Part shown: piece by piece, positions 37,542 through 47,120 of the stretch
How positions within the stretch are numbered: position 1 is the first letter of the stretch
Layout of the letters: each line of letters starts with the position of its first letter
NCBI GenBank assembly: GCA_937929915.1
Contig: CALFUN010000003.1
Span: 115,882-179,881, forward strand
Origin: an uncultured Caulobacterales bacterium
GTDB lineage: Bacteria; Pseudomonadota; Alphaproteobacteria; Caulobacterales; Maricaulaceae
Length of the DNA: 64,000 nucleotides
Direction of reading: 5' to 3'
Translations under genes and position numbers: made by a program
The notes under the pieces: model-generated
What the model was told of the DNA's origin: nothing
Seen by the model: the letters and a program-made list of their open reading frames with translations, nothing else
Database searches by the model: none

Positions 37542-38465
37542 ATGCAGATACTTGGCTTCATTTGTCTGACGATTATTATATTAGCCGTCACATTGCGCAT
37601 GAAAGCCATGCCCAAAGCTTCTGCCATCATGGCACCCGTTTTAATTATCGCCGTTGCGGTGCCATCATATCTGATATTCGGACAACCAAATTACGGTCAG
37701 CAAAACAACACACCTCATATTTCATTTAATGCCGTATCCCCTGAACAAGACATGGCGCTGCGCAGTTTTGAAATTTTGAAACATGAAAAATCCCAAAGCG
37801 CAGCGCAATGGCATGATGTCGCGATAGCATTGCGATTGCAAAATGCACTCACGCGAAGCTCATATGCTTATAATCGAGCCGCGCAAATTACTACCAACCT
37901 AGAAGAAAAAGCTTCTTTTTACGGTGCTGCGGGCGAAGTTTTAGTTGAAAAAGATACAGGCATTGTGAGCCAAGAGGCGGCGCAATTATTTACAAAAGCC
38001 TTAGAGCATAATCCAAAAACACTTGGCGCACTCTACTATCTTGGCCTTTCCAATGAAACGGCCCAAAACAAAACAGCCGCCATGACATATTACCGTGATT
38101 TTTTACGCTACGCCGAAGATGGTCATCCGCGCCTAACAGATGTAAATGCCAGGCTCTTTACACTCTCTGGAAAGCTAGCTGAATCCCAGCCTGAAAAAAT
38201 TGCGCCTGTCTTGACAGCAGACGCGATGAACACATTTAAGTCTTTACCAGAAGACCAACAAAATAAATTTCTACAATCCATGATGATGCGGCGCTTTAAT
38301 ACACTTCAAACACAAGGCGGCAATGCAAATGAATGGCGAGATTTAGCGCGCTATTTCCAGCGGCTTGGCAATACAGAACAGGCACTTAAAACCTACGCGC
38401 AGGCCATCGCAATTTCGCCAGATAATACCTCATTAAAGCTTGAGCGTGATCAGCTGAAACATTAA
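37542..38465 (+). CDS. ccmI: CcmI/NrfG-like TPR protein
   Basis: N-terminal TM then TPR repeats (LGALYYLGLSNETAQNKTAAMTYYRDFL); last gene of ccm cluster. Confidence 0.8.
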   Translation: MQILGFICLTIIILAVTLRMKAMPKASAIMAPVLIIAVAVPSYLIFGQPNYGQQNNTPHISFNAVSPEQDMALRSFEILKHEKSQSAAQWHDVAIALRLQNALTRSSYAYNRAAQITTNLEEKASFYGAAGEVLVEKDTGIVSQEAAQLFTKALEHNPKTLGALYYLGLSNETAQNKTAAMTYYRDFLRYAEDGHPRLTDVNARLFTLSGKLAESQPEKIAPVLTADAMNTFKSLPEDQQNKFLQSMMMRRFNTLQTQGGNANEWRDLARYFQRLGNTEQALKTYAQAIAISPDNTSLKLERDQLKH

Positions 38466-38696
38466 TTGAATTAATTACAAAAAACCAACTTTATCATGAT
38501 CTTAACATTTTTTATTTTTTGAAAATATAGCCATATATTGCCCATTTTACCTATAAAATGAGCCCGCTGATTACCTTAAGTTATCAAGCCAATCACCACA
38601 TTCTATTGGAACAGCTTTAAAAATATGGTATGTTTAACGCCCCAGAGCCCTTTGCATCCCCCTATTGAGCGGCTCATATTTAAGGAGACTAAACAT

Positions 38697-39299
38697 ATGA
38701 CTATAATTAAAAATCTAATGTTGCCCGTCCTTGCCACTGGAGTCATATTAGCAGCTGGGACTCTAGCACCAACAGCGCATGCGGCCCCGGCAAAAGCTAA
38801 ATTCACATCTGACGGCGCTGTTAAAATGCCGGTAAATTGGCGTGAATGGGTTTATGTTGGCACACCCCTAACCCCTAATGCTTTAAATGGCGGCGCAGCC
38901 GCTTTCCCTGAATTTCACAATGTCTATGTCGAACCCAAAGCCTATAAGCATTTTGCGAAAACAGGTGAATGGGCCAATGGCACACAGATTGTTAAAGAAC
39001 TTGTGTCCGTGCGCGAAAACGACAATGATCCAAATACAGGCGCATCCATGGAAGTAAGCGGCCAAGGTTATTTTATGGGTGAATTTATCGGCCTCGAATT
39101 AACGATTAAAGACACGAAACGTTATAGTGATCAACCAGGTGGTTGGGCCTATTTTAGTTTTGGTCATCAACCACAGCCTTACAATGCCACAGCTGAAGCC
39201 TTCCCCGCAGAAGCCTGTAATGCTTGTCATGCCGCAAATGCAGAAGGCGATTTCGTCTTTACACAATTCTATCCGGTTCTACGGGCCGCAGGCAAGTAG
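38697..39299 (+). CDS. Cytochrome P460-family monoheme protein (copy 1)
   Basis: Signal peptide; EFHNVYVEPKAYKHFAKTGEWANGTQIVKEL; C-terminal CNACH. Confidence 0.85.
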   Translation: MTIIKNLMLPVLATGVILAAGTLAPTAHAAPAKAKFTSDGAVKMPVNWREWVYVGTPLTPNALNGGAAAFPEFHNVYVEPKAYKHFAKTGEWANGTQIVKELVSVRENDNDPNTGASMEVSGQGYFMGEFIGLELTIKDTKRYSDQPGGWAYFSFGHQPQPYNATAEAFPAEACNACHAANAEGDFVFTQFYPVLRAAGK

Positions 39300-39304
39300 T
39301 CGTG

Positions 39305-39943
39305 ATGGCAAAACCAACATATATTTTGATGGCGGCTATATCCGCCGCCATCTTTATGGGAGGGTGCGGTGATGGCCCGTCCGCCTCTCAATCATTGGCC
39401 TCCAAAGCCAACACGCCCGCCCCTGTAAAAACCCCTGTAAAAGCCGCCGTAACATCAGCTAAATTTTCGCCTTATGTTGATGCACAAGGCAATATTTCAC
39501 GTCCCACCGATTTTCTAACGGGACGCCAATGGACACATCTTGGCGCTTGGGCCGTTGTCAATGAAAATGGCGAAGGGAACGGCATGCACAATGTCTATAC
39601 AACACATGATGTTGTCAAAGCTTACCGAGATACAGGCAAATTCCCGGACGGGGCTGTTCTTGTAAAAGAAGTCAGAGGCGCATCTGCCACCACCCTTACA
39701 ACAGGCCGCGCACATTGGCCGGCTGAAAATGCTGTTTGGTTTGTATCCGTCAAAGACGCAACTAACCGATTCCCAGATAACCCGCTTTGGGGTCATGGAT
39801 GGGGATGGGCGCTTTTCGAAGCTGGCGCGCCAGCAAAGCAAGTCGCGAAAGATTATAAAGCAGATTGTCTAAGCTGCCATGTTCCCGTCAAAGATACAGA
39901 CTGGATTTACGCCCATGCTTATCCCGTCTTAAACGAAGATTAA
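39305..39943 (+). CDS. Cytochrome P460-family lipoprotein (copy 2)
   Basis: Lipobox-like FMGGCG; HLGAWAVVNENGEGNGMHNVYTTHDVVKAYRDTGKFPDGAVLVKEVR; CLSCH. Confidence 0.85.
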   Translation: MAKPTYILMAAISAAIFMGGCGDGPSASQSLASKANTPAPVKTPVKAAVTSAKFSPYVDAQGNISRPTDFLTGRQWTHLGAWAVVNENGEGNGMHNVYTTHDVVKAYRDTGKFPDGAVLVKEVRGASATTLTTGRAHWPAENAVWFVSVKDATNRFPDNPLWGHGWGWALFEAGAPAKQVAKDYKADCLSCHVPVKDTDWIYAHAYPVLNED

Positions 39944-39992
39944 TCCTTTAAACTTGTTAAATGTGACAGGTGCCAGAAAAGTAAGTCAGAAA

Positions 39993-40967
39993 ATGAGTCA
40001 GAAAATGAAAAAATTATTAGTCGGTATTACAGGCTTAACCTTAGCGATCAGCAGCTCAGCATTCGCCCAAGGTAGCGCATTTTCTCCCTTTGTTGACGCG
40101 AACGGCAATATATCGCGTCCTGTAGATTTTAAAACAAATCCAGATTGGGTACATTTGGGCGCTTGGGCCGTTGTGAATGAAAATAATGAAGGCAATGGTG
40201 TTCACAATGTCTATACGACGCATAGCGCGGCTGAAAGTTTCAGAAAAAATGGAGTCTTTCCTGACGGCGCGCCATTGGTCAAAGAGGTTCGCGCAGCCGC
40301 CGCGGATGCCTTGACCACAGGACGCGCGCATTGGGCCACGGATAAACAAGTTTGGTTTGTTTCAATAAAAGATAGTACAAACCGATTTCCAGATAATCCG
40401 CTCTGGGGCGATGGTTGGGGCTGGGCTTTATTCAAAGCTGACGCCCCAGCCACGCAAGTTGCCTCGGACTATCAGGCAGATTGCTTAAGCTGTCATGTCC
40501 CCGTTAAAAATAGTGACTGGATGTATGTGCATGCTTATGAGCCTGTTTTAGGGCCGAAAGCTTTGGTCAACCCGCCTGAATATATCAAAAATGCGAGCTT
40601 AAAAGCCCCTGCTGCTCAGGAAACATCCGCTGCGGCAGATAGCGGCGGAATTGATCTTGCCGCTGCGAAAAAGTCTTTTCAACAAACCTGTAAGAGTTGT
40701 CACTCTGATCAGGCTGGTAAGAACGGAATTGGGCCATCACTTGCAGGCGTTGTTGGCAGAAAAGCCGGGACAGGCGAAGGCTTTAGATACTCAGCTGCGA
40801 TGAAATCATCCGATGTTGTTTGGTCGGCCGACACATTGGACAAGCATCTGCTCGATGTAAAAAACTTTATTCCAAAAAACAGAATGGGATCCTTTTTTCC
40901 GCAAGGCGTAAAGGATGATAAGAAACGCGCAGAAATTATCGCCTATCTCGAAAGTATTTCAAAATAA
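39993..40967 (+). CDS. Cytochrome P460 fused to a C-terminal class I c-type cytochrome domain (copy 3)
   Basis: P460 domain with CLSCH then CKSCHSDQAGKNGIGPSLAGVVGRKAGT...MGSFFPQGVKDDKKRAEIIAYLE. Confidence 0.87.
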   Translation: MSQKMKKLLVGITGLTLAISSSAFAQGSAFSPFVDANGNISRPVDFKTNPDWVHLGAWAVVNENNEGNGVHNVYTTHSAAESFRKNGVFPDGAPLVKEVRAAAADALTTGRAHWATDKQVWFVSIKDSTNRFPDNPLWGDGWGWALFKADAPATQVASDYQADCLSCHVPVKNSDWMYVHAYEPVLGPKALVNPPEYIKNASLKAPAAQETSAAADSGGIDLAAAKKSFQQTCKSCHSDQAGKNGIGPSLAGVVGRKAGTGEGFRYSAAMKSSDVVWSADTLDKHLLDVKNFIPKNRMGSFFPQGVKDDKKRAEIIAYLESISK

Positions 40968-41151
40968 AATCTGGCGGCAAAGTCTAAGCCGCTAGACAGT
41001 CTCACGGCGTTCACATTTTTTATTAAAAAGCATATTTTAGATAACCGTCTGCCCTATCTTTGTAACAAAGCTGACGATATGCATTTATATGCCAACCCGT
41101 CATCAATTATTGTGCAAATATTATTGTTTCATTTGACTGATATATAAAAGA

Positions 41152-41640
41152 CTAGGCTTTTATATATGACGTATATTTCTGCCTTAGCAAGGCGAGTTTG
41201 GGATCAATGTAGGTTTTGCAAAACGGCCGCTCAGGGTTCTGGTGATAATAATCTTGATAGTGAGGCGGTGATGCTGAAAACTCAGAAAATGGCAGGATTT
41301 CAGTAATAAGAGATTTAGGAAAACCTGTTTGCAACTCTTGTAAAACCATCTGACAAGCACGGCTTTGAGGCTCAGAATGGGTATAAATGGCGCTACGGTA
41401 TTTTTGGCGCATGGAATGGGCAGACTGGCTCGCATGGGTTCGCAGATGAACTTCAAGCAGCACAGCCAGTGGTATATCAGACGGATCAAATTCAAGATTA
41501 ACAGCCTCAGAAAAACTATCATGTGGCGGCACAGATTTAATCCATCCTTGCGTGACCTTTTTAACGCCAGATAAAGATTGAAAGACAGCTTCCGTACACC
41601 AATGGCACCCTCCGCCAAGACCTATGTACTCAATCGTCAC
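41152..41640 (-). CDS. MsrA-like peptide methionine sulfoxide reductase, variant GCHW active site
   Basis: GLGGGCHWCTEAVFQSLSGVKKVTQGW; SPPHYQDYYHQNPERPFCKTYIDPKL. Confidence 0.82.
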   Translation of the reverse strand: MTIEYIGLGGGCHWCTEAVFQSLSGVKKVTQGWIKSVPPHDSFSEAVNLEFDPSDIPLAVLLEVHLRTHASQSAHSMRQKYRSAIYTHSEPQSRACQMVLQELQTGFPKSLITEILPFSEFSASPPHYQDYYHQNPERPFCKTYIDPKLALLRQKYTSYIKA

Positions 41641-41653
41641 GACATTCAGGCTT

Positions 41654-42169
41654 TCATGCGCCTAAACTTCGGCGCGGAAGTGTCCAGCCTGCACGCGGAA
41701 AATGGCAAGTATATCCATTGGGCCTATGTTCAAGATAATCTTGATGCTCTGGCTCCGCTTCCCAAAAATCTGACGCAGGACTAAGCCCCGTGACGACAGG
41801 GCCAGGCCATAACCCCGAAGCCTCTACATCTTTTATTGTATTGAGAGCCTCAATGCGCTGGGCCTCTGATGTATAAAAAATTTCTGACCTATATGATATG
41901 CCAACATCCCCGCCTTGGCGGTTTTTTGTTGTGGGGTCATGGATTTGAAAGAAAAATTCAAGAATATCGCGGAAACTAGTTTGCTTGGGATCAAATAGAA
42001 TCTCAATCGCTTCGGCATGCGTGCCGTGGTTTCTGTAAGTCGCATTGAGGACATCCCCGCCCGTATAACCAACGCGCGTTTTTATAACCCCTTTGCGTTT
42101 GCGTATAAGGTCTTGCATGCCCCAAAAGCATCCACCCGCAAGCACTGCATATTCCATCTCATCCGCCAT
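41654..42169 (-). CDS. msrA: Peptide-methionine (S)-S-oxide reductase MsrA
   Basis: [51 protein letters not shown]. Confidence 0.94.
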   Translation of the reverse strand: MADEMEYAVLAGGCFWGMQDLIRKRKGVIKTRVGYTGGDVLNATYRNHGTHAEAIEILFDPKQTSFRDILEFFFQIHDPTTKNRQGGDVGISYRSEIFYTSEAQRIEALNTIKDVEASGLWPGPVVTGLSPASDFWEAEPEHQDYLEHRPNGYTCHFPRAGWTLPRRSLGA

Positions 42170-42578
42170 TATAATTACCCGCCAAACTGTATGATACGAG
42201 GTTGTTTGTCAGATAGTGTGTGAATCGATGCCACTATTTTCTCATATTTGGCAGATTTTGACATAAATAATCCTTATGATGCCGTTTCACGCCGTCCAGT
42301 ATTATAATAAAATCACGGAAAGGCGATTGCCAATAGCTATTAGTAATCGCCTTCATATATATTCCTCATAGCTTTCAAAGTTAGAATTTTATACAATTAA
42401 AACAGAGGCCTAACGTATATTTAGGTTGCAGGGCATTTCAAAATAAAACGAAAATACAGGTATTTATGTTACTTTTGGGCATATCAAAATACTAGAACCC
42501 GTATGAATCTGATATAGCCGTGCCTTTTTTTCACCGACAACATGACGGGCTATAATATTTTACAAGAGTTGGTTCAGC

Positions 42579-43466
42579 ATGGAGTTACGACAAATTGAAT
42601 ATTTTCTGGCTGTTTGCCAGGCCCGTAATTTTACCCGAGCGGCGCAAGCCTGTAATGTCACACAACCTGCCCTAACGAAATCTTTAAAATTACTGGAGTT
42701 TGAATTGGGCGGTGAATTGATTGACCGCCAAGCCAAGCCTATGCGGTTGACAGATCTTGGTGAACTATTGGTTGAGAAATTCCGTAAGCTTCATGATCTG
42801 AAGAATAATATTGCCGCCCAAGCCTCTTTATTTAGTAATATGGATAGCAGCACCCACACAATCGGCATTGTTAATACGATTGGCGAGGAGAAACTTTTTC
42901 AATTATCTCAATCCATTCAATTAAAATTTCCTTGTATTGCTCTTTCGATTTCTATGCTCCCCCAACAAGCTTTAGAGGAGAAAGTTTTAGAAGGATGTCT
43001 AGAGCTAGCGATATTTGTCGATAAACCTAACCAGTCTCGTTGGTGTAAAAAATCTCCGCTTTTTACCGAAACATTTGTTTTGGCATTACCCGAACATCAT
43101 GCGCTTTCTGATAAAAAAACTATCACAACCTCTGACTTACATAATGTAAATTATATTCGGCGCGACCATTGCGAAATGAATGACATTGTTGATGCTTATT
43201 TTGAACATCAAGGCATTAAGCTCAATACACAGCTCTCGACAGATCAAGAAGGTTTTGCCTCTCAAATGATAGAGGCCGGACTTGGCGTGTCGATAATGCC
43301 AAAGGCGCTTGGTAAAAAAATGTCGACCACGCGGGAGATTTCTGACTTCCCGTTCCAAAGAACACTCAGCCTATTTCGCTTATCTGACCGCATATTGACA
43401 AAGCCTGCCCAGCTCATTCAAGATCTCATCTTGCAGCAAGAAACCGCTATTCATGCCCCAGCTTAA
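42579..43466 (+). CDS. LysR-family transcriptional regulator
   Basis: MELRQIEYFLAVCQARNFTRAAQACNVTQPALTKSLKLLE. Confidence 0.95.
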   Translation: MELRQIEYFLAVCQARNFTRAAQACNVTQPALTKSLKLLEFELGGELIDRQAKPMRLTDLGELLVEKFRKLHDLKNNIAAQASLFSNMDSSTHTIGIVNTIGEEKLFQLSQSIQLKFPCIALSISMLPQQALEEKVLEGCLELAIFVDKPNQSRWCKKSPLFTETFVLALPEHHALSDKKTITTSDLHNVNYIRRDHCEMNDIVDAYFEHQGIKLNTQLSTDQEGFASQMIEAGLGVSIMPKALGKKMSTTREISDFPFQRTLSLFRLSDRILTKPAQLIQDLILQQETAIHAPA

Positions 43467-44415
43467 CCCGCGATCAGACATCGTCCCTGAGCTGAATCAT
43501 TCAGCCAATTTAAAAGCCTTTGCTTTACGTACGCCCGATCATTGTTTCGCAAATTTAGAAGATTGGGATTACCGTCCTCGCTATACATCCCAATTAACGG
43601 GGTTTGAAAATCTGCGCATGCACTATCTCGACGAAGGTAACAAAGATGCTCCCCAAACCATCATATGCTTACATGGGTACAATAGTTGGGGTTACACATT
43701 TCGGAAAGCTATCCCTTATTTTCTCGCCCAAAATTTTCGCGTCATCGTGCCTGACCTCTTCGGGTTTGGCCGCTCTGATAAACCTACAAATGAAGTCGAG
43801 TTCAGTTTCGAATATCACCGTAATTCCATTATACAATTCATCGAACATCTGGGCTTAGACACGGTTTACCTAGCAGGTTTTGATCTCGGCGGCTGGATTG
43901 CTGCAACATTACCCCTCGATTATCCAAATCGTATCAAAGGCTTAATGTTAGGCAATACCAGTATTTATAGTTCTGATAGTCAAATATGGCCAGGGTTTCA
44001 TTTGTGGAAATCCATTCAAAACACAAAGCAAAACCCAAATGTCATTGATTGTTTTTTTGAAAATGACAGCTATTTGACGCAGGCACAATTAGACGGCTTT
44101 AGAGCGCCATTTCCTGATTTTAGATATAAAGCCGGTTTAAGAAGCTTGCCCAACCTCATTCCAACAGCGCCCGATCATAGCGCCGCAATAATTTCTGACG
44201 CCAGTTTAGAGTATTTACGCACGGATTGGTCTGGGACGTGTGTTTGTATTGCGGGTTTGAAAGACCCCATATTTGGCGCGCGCACTATGGTGCCTCTCAA
44301 ATTAGCCATTCGTAACAGCGCTCCTCTGATTAAGCTCGAAAATTCAGGGCTGTTTATATTTGAACAGGCAAAGGATTTCCTGCCTGAGGCGATAGACCAT
44401 TTAAAGCTTATATGA
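43453..44415 (+). CDS. Alpha/beta hydrolase, haloalkane dehalogenase-like
   Basis: CLHGYNSWGYTFRKAIPYFL, VIVPDLFGFGRSDKP, LAGFDLGGWIAATLPLDYP. Confidence 0.87.
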   Translation: MPQLNPRSDIVPELNHSANLKAFALRTPDHCFANLEDWDYRPRYTSQLTGFENLRMHYLDEGNKDAPQTIICLHGYNSWGYTFRKAIPYFLAQNFRVIVPDLFGFGRSDKPTNEVEFSFEYHRNSIIQFIEHLGLDTVYLAGFDLGGWIAATLPLDYPNRIKGLMLGNTSIYSSDSQIWPGFHLWKSIQNTKQNPNVIDCFFENDSYLTQAQLDGFRAPFPDFRYKAGLRSLPNLIPTAPDHSAAIISDASLEYLRTDWSGTCVCIAGLKDPIFGARTMVPLKLAIRNSAPLIKLENSGLFIFEQAKDFLPEAIDHLKLI

Positions 44416-44452
44416 GCCGCAAAGCTAGCGCGGCCAATGTTATTTCACTCAA

Positions 44453-45295
44453 CTAACTTTGAATCGTTCGCCTGTAATAACCTGGCGTGACACCCATAAC
44501 TTTTGAAAATGCTTCGCTCATATGGCTTTGAGATGAAAAGCCTGCATCCAGAGCAATAATGGCAAGATCAGTCTTACTATTGACGAGTAAATTTTGCGCT
44601 TTTTTGATGCGGTGACGCAGAACATATTGATAGGGCGACAGACCTGTTTCTAGTTTAAACATACGCGTGAAATGAAATTTGCTGACACCAACCAAATTGG
44701 CGAGCATATCAACACTAATATTTTGATCCGTATGTTCATCAATAAATGAAATGACAAGTTTGAGCTTATGCGGGGCCAAGTGATGTTTCGTCGTGGTAAT
44801 AAGCTTATCGTCAAATTGTTTCATGACGGTCGACATGACAAGCGCCGCTAAAGCTTCACCTCTTAGGTTCCCGCCAAAACCATCGGATAAAAGAAAATCC
44901 ATTAACAGCGATGATAGCTCATCATAGCGGGCCAAGGCACGTCCATTCACAAGCGGGGCATCAAATGCTAATGATGGGTTTAGCTCTGTGATGAATTGCT
45001 TTCTTATGGAAGGGTCAAGCGCAATATATAAAAGCTCGCCAGATTCCTCTGTGCGGACATATTGATCGACGCCTTTGGGAACAAAGGAGAAATCCCCTCT
45101 ATTTCTTTCATATGTCATGAGTTTTTGGGAGCCAGTTCGCCCAACGCATTTATAGGGGCTGTGCTGTAAAACAATCATGTCTGCGACTGTTTTGCTATCG
45201 GTTTCTTGCCCGCCTTTATATGGGGACCAACCTATGACAATACCATTACCAGCCCATCTCTTTTGGACATTAGGCCAATATCTAGAGAAATTCAT
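44453..45295 (-). CDS. AraC-family transcriptional regulator
   Basis: ISVDMLANLVGVSKFHFTRMFKLETGLSPYQYVLRHRIKKAQNLL...AGFSSQSHMSEAFSKVMGVTPGYYRR. Confidence 0.94.
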   Translation of the reverse strand: MNFSRYWPNVQKRWAGNGIVIGWSPYKGGQETDSKTVADMIVLQHSPYKCVGRTGSQKLMTYERNRGDFSFVPKGVDQYVRTEESGELLYIALDPSIRKQFITELNPSLAFDAPLVNGRALARYDELSSLLMDFLLSDGFGGNLRGEALAALVMSTVMKQFDDKLITTTKHHLAPHKLKLVISFIDEHTDQNISVDMLANLVGVSKFHFTRMFKLETGLSPYQYVLRHRIKKAQNLLVNSKTDLAIIALDAGFSSQSHMSEAFSKVMGVTPGYYRRTIQS

Positions 45296-45517
45296 GGCTA
45301 TTCACCCGTAAGACTCACATGCAATTTCCTTGTGGAAAATTAAGATTCACTCCGCGAAAATGTTGGCATATATACTCATTGGATAAACCTATGCCCCAAA
45401 ATTATATGTCACATTCTATGTGGACTTATGGCTATTTCTGTCAAAAATCAAGATAATTAACCCTTTAAACAATAACTAAACTCAGTGTCTTCCAATTCAT
45501 GCACCTAGGCGTATCAT

Positions 45518-46396
45518 CTACAGCTCGTCTATTTTCTCATTTTTTTGTATGCTTTGACGATAGCGGCCGGGTGTATAGCCATAATATTGTTTAAACGTGG
45601 TGGTCAAATGTGACTGCGAAGAAAACCCGCAATCATAAGCAATATGAGATATGGGCGTATTTGTTTCCGCTAGCATCCTTTTGGCCCTCGCAAGACGACG
45701 ATTTTTTATATAATTATGCGGTGATAGGTGATATTTTGCTTTAAAGACACGTAAAAAATGCCAAGCGGATAGTCCCGCAATTTTTGCTAATTGGTTCAGC
45801 GTCAATCCATCATCAAGATTATCTTCTATCCACCTGACAGCCTTATGCATCCCAATATGCGCGTTTGGCCTGTTGGGATTAAGGCCTTGTATCGTTCTTT
45901 GGTCAATAATATCTAAGGTGATCATCAGCAAGGAGGCTGCCGTTTCCATTAGGTTCTCTGACATATTATCGCGAACCAAAGCCTCTTCATGTATACGAAG
46001 AATCGTCTCAAAAACCAAAATATCACGAAAGACCTGAATACCTATTCTATTCCAATTCGGTAACATTGCCCTATCGGTCTGTCCTTGGAAGTTAACGGCG
46101 ATAACTTTGCATGTTCTATCAAGCTCCATATGTGCTGTGCAGCCCCCGGGGGATGTAAATAAAGCTCCCCGAGACAAAGACGCTCTTATTTTGAAATCTT
46201 CCGTCCAGAGACGAGACTCGGCTGACCCAGATATAACAGCATAAAGCGTGAAACTACTCTCACAGGATAAATCATGGCATCCTGCGTCGAAATCCACCCG
46301 CTTTATTGTGATCTCATAAGGCTGAATTTGATCTTCTAAAATTTGTCCAGAACGAATCTGAGCTATGCTTTTCGCGGTCTGAAGAAGTTGGCTCAT
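45518..46396 (-). CDS. AraC-family transcriptional regulator
   Basis: LTLNQLAKIAGLSAWHFLRVFKAKYHLSPHNYI...CGFSSQSHLTTTFKQYYGYTPGRYRQ. Confidence 0.94.
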   Translation of the reverse strand: MSQLLQTAKSIAQIRSGQILEDQIQPYEITIKRVDFDAGCHDLSCESSFTLYAVISGSAESRLWTEDFKIRASLSRGALFTSPGGCTAHMELDRTCKVIAVNFQGQTDRAMLPNWNRIGIQVFRDILVFETILRIHEEALVRDNMSENLMETAASLLMITLDIIDQRTIQGLNPNRPNAHIGMHKAVRWIEDNLDDGLTLNQLAKIAGLSAWHFLRVFKAKYHLSPHNYIKNRRLARAKRMLAETNTPISHIAYDCGFSSQSHLTTTFKQYYGYTPGRYRQSIQKNEKIDEL

Positions 46397-46544
46397 GGCG
46401 GGCTTTCGGATTAAAGTGATCTTATCAACACTCTATCCATGTCAAAATAAGATGAATCTGTCTTAGCCCTTCGTGCGGCAAATTATGGATTATTGCGGAA
46501 ACTCTATACCAATTACATATGGCCGAAATTTGAGAAATTTATAT

Positions 46545-46690
46545 AAAAAAAGAGGTAGGTGGCGAGGGGACGCGCCACCTACCTTCTGAAACGGTTAGCC
46601 AAGGGGGAGGACTGAACCGTGACGGTTCGTCAAGGGGGGAAAGACGGAACCGTATATAATGTCAAGTAGCGAGGGGAGAGCTAGCTGACT
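46545..46690 (-). ncRNA. Candidate four-hairpin sRNA with C-rich anti-Shine-Dalgarno-like loops and intrinsic terminator
   Basis: Minus strand 5' to 3': GTCAGCTAGC-TCTCCCCTC-GCTACTTGAC; ACGGTTCCGTC-TTTCCCCCCTT-GACGAACCGT; ACGGTTCAG-TCCTCCCCCTTGG-CTAACCGT; AGGTAGGTGGCG-CGTCCCCT-CGCCACCTACCT, then CTTTTTTTATAT. Confidence 0.75.
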
Positions 46691-47120
46691 ATCAAATGCG
46701 ATTATCTAAAAATTATGCCAACCGCAGCAGGATGTCGAAATTATCCGAAACCCTTAAACAAGACTGTAGATTTCTTATGGGGACAAATCTTATGTCTGTT
46801 TATATATTAGTCTTAACAAGAGTTTTCACTTGTAGATTTCAGATTCCAGATTTTTTCAGATTACGAGTCATCTCACCTTAAGAAATATATATTTAAAATA
46901 GATATACTGCTCATAAACGCAACATATTACACCTTTAAATTTATTTTTCGTCAACTGCTTATCAATATTCCGATATTCTCTTAAATTGATTTAGATAGGT
47001 AAAGCTCATAGCTCACCATTAAGCCTTATCTTGAAACTAAAATTATCTGAAAGATAAATTGAGTCTCTAAGTCTTATATTGCGTCCATAGCATTTCGCTA
47101 ATTAACGCATTGAGGTCAAA

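Noticed and set aside
46553-46690. Plus-strand reading of the four hairpins as a CsrB/RsmZ-like sponge with GGA loops
   Set aside because: The loops do contain GGA on the plus strand, but the terminator U-tract and upstream -10-like element are on the minus strand, so the C-loop orientation is favoured. RNA-seq strand data would settle it.
46696-46881. 61-aa plus-strand ORF right of the sRNA candidate
   Set aside because: No SD, no recognisable motif, located in AT-rich putative promoter DNA.
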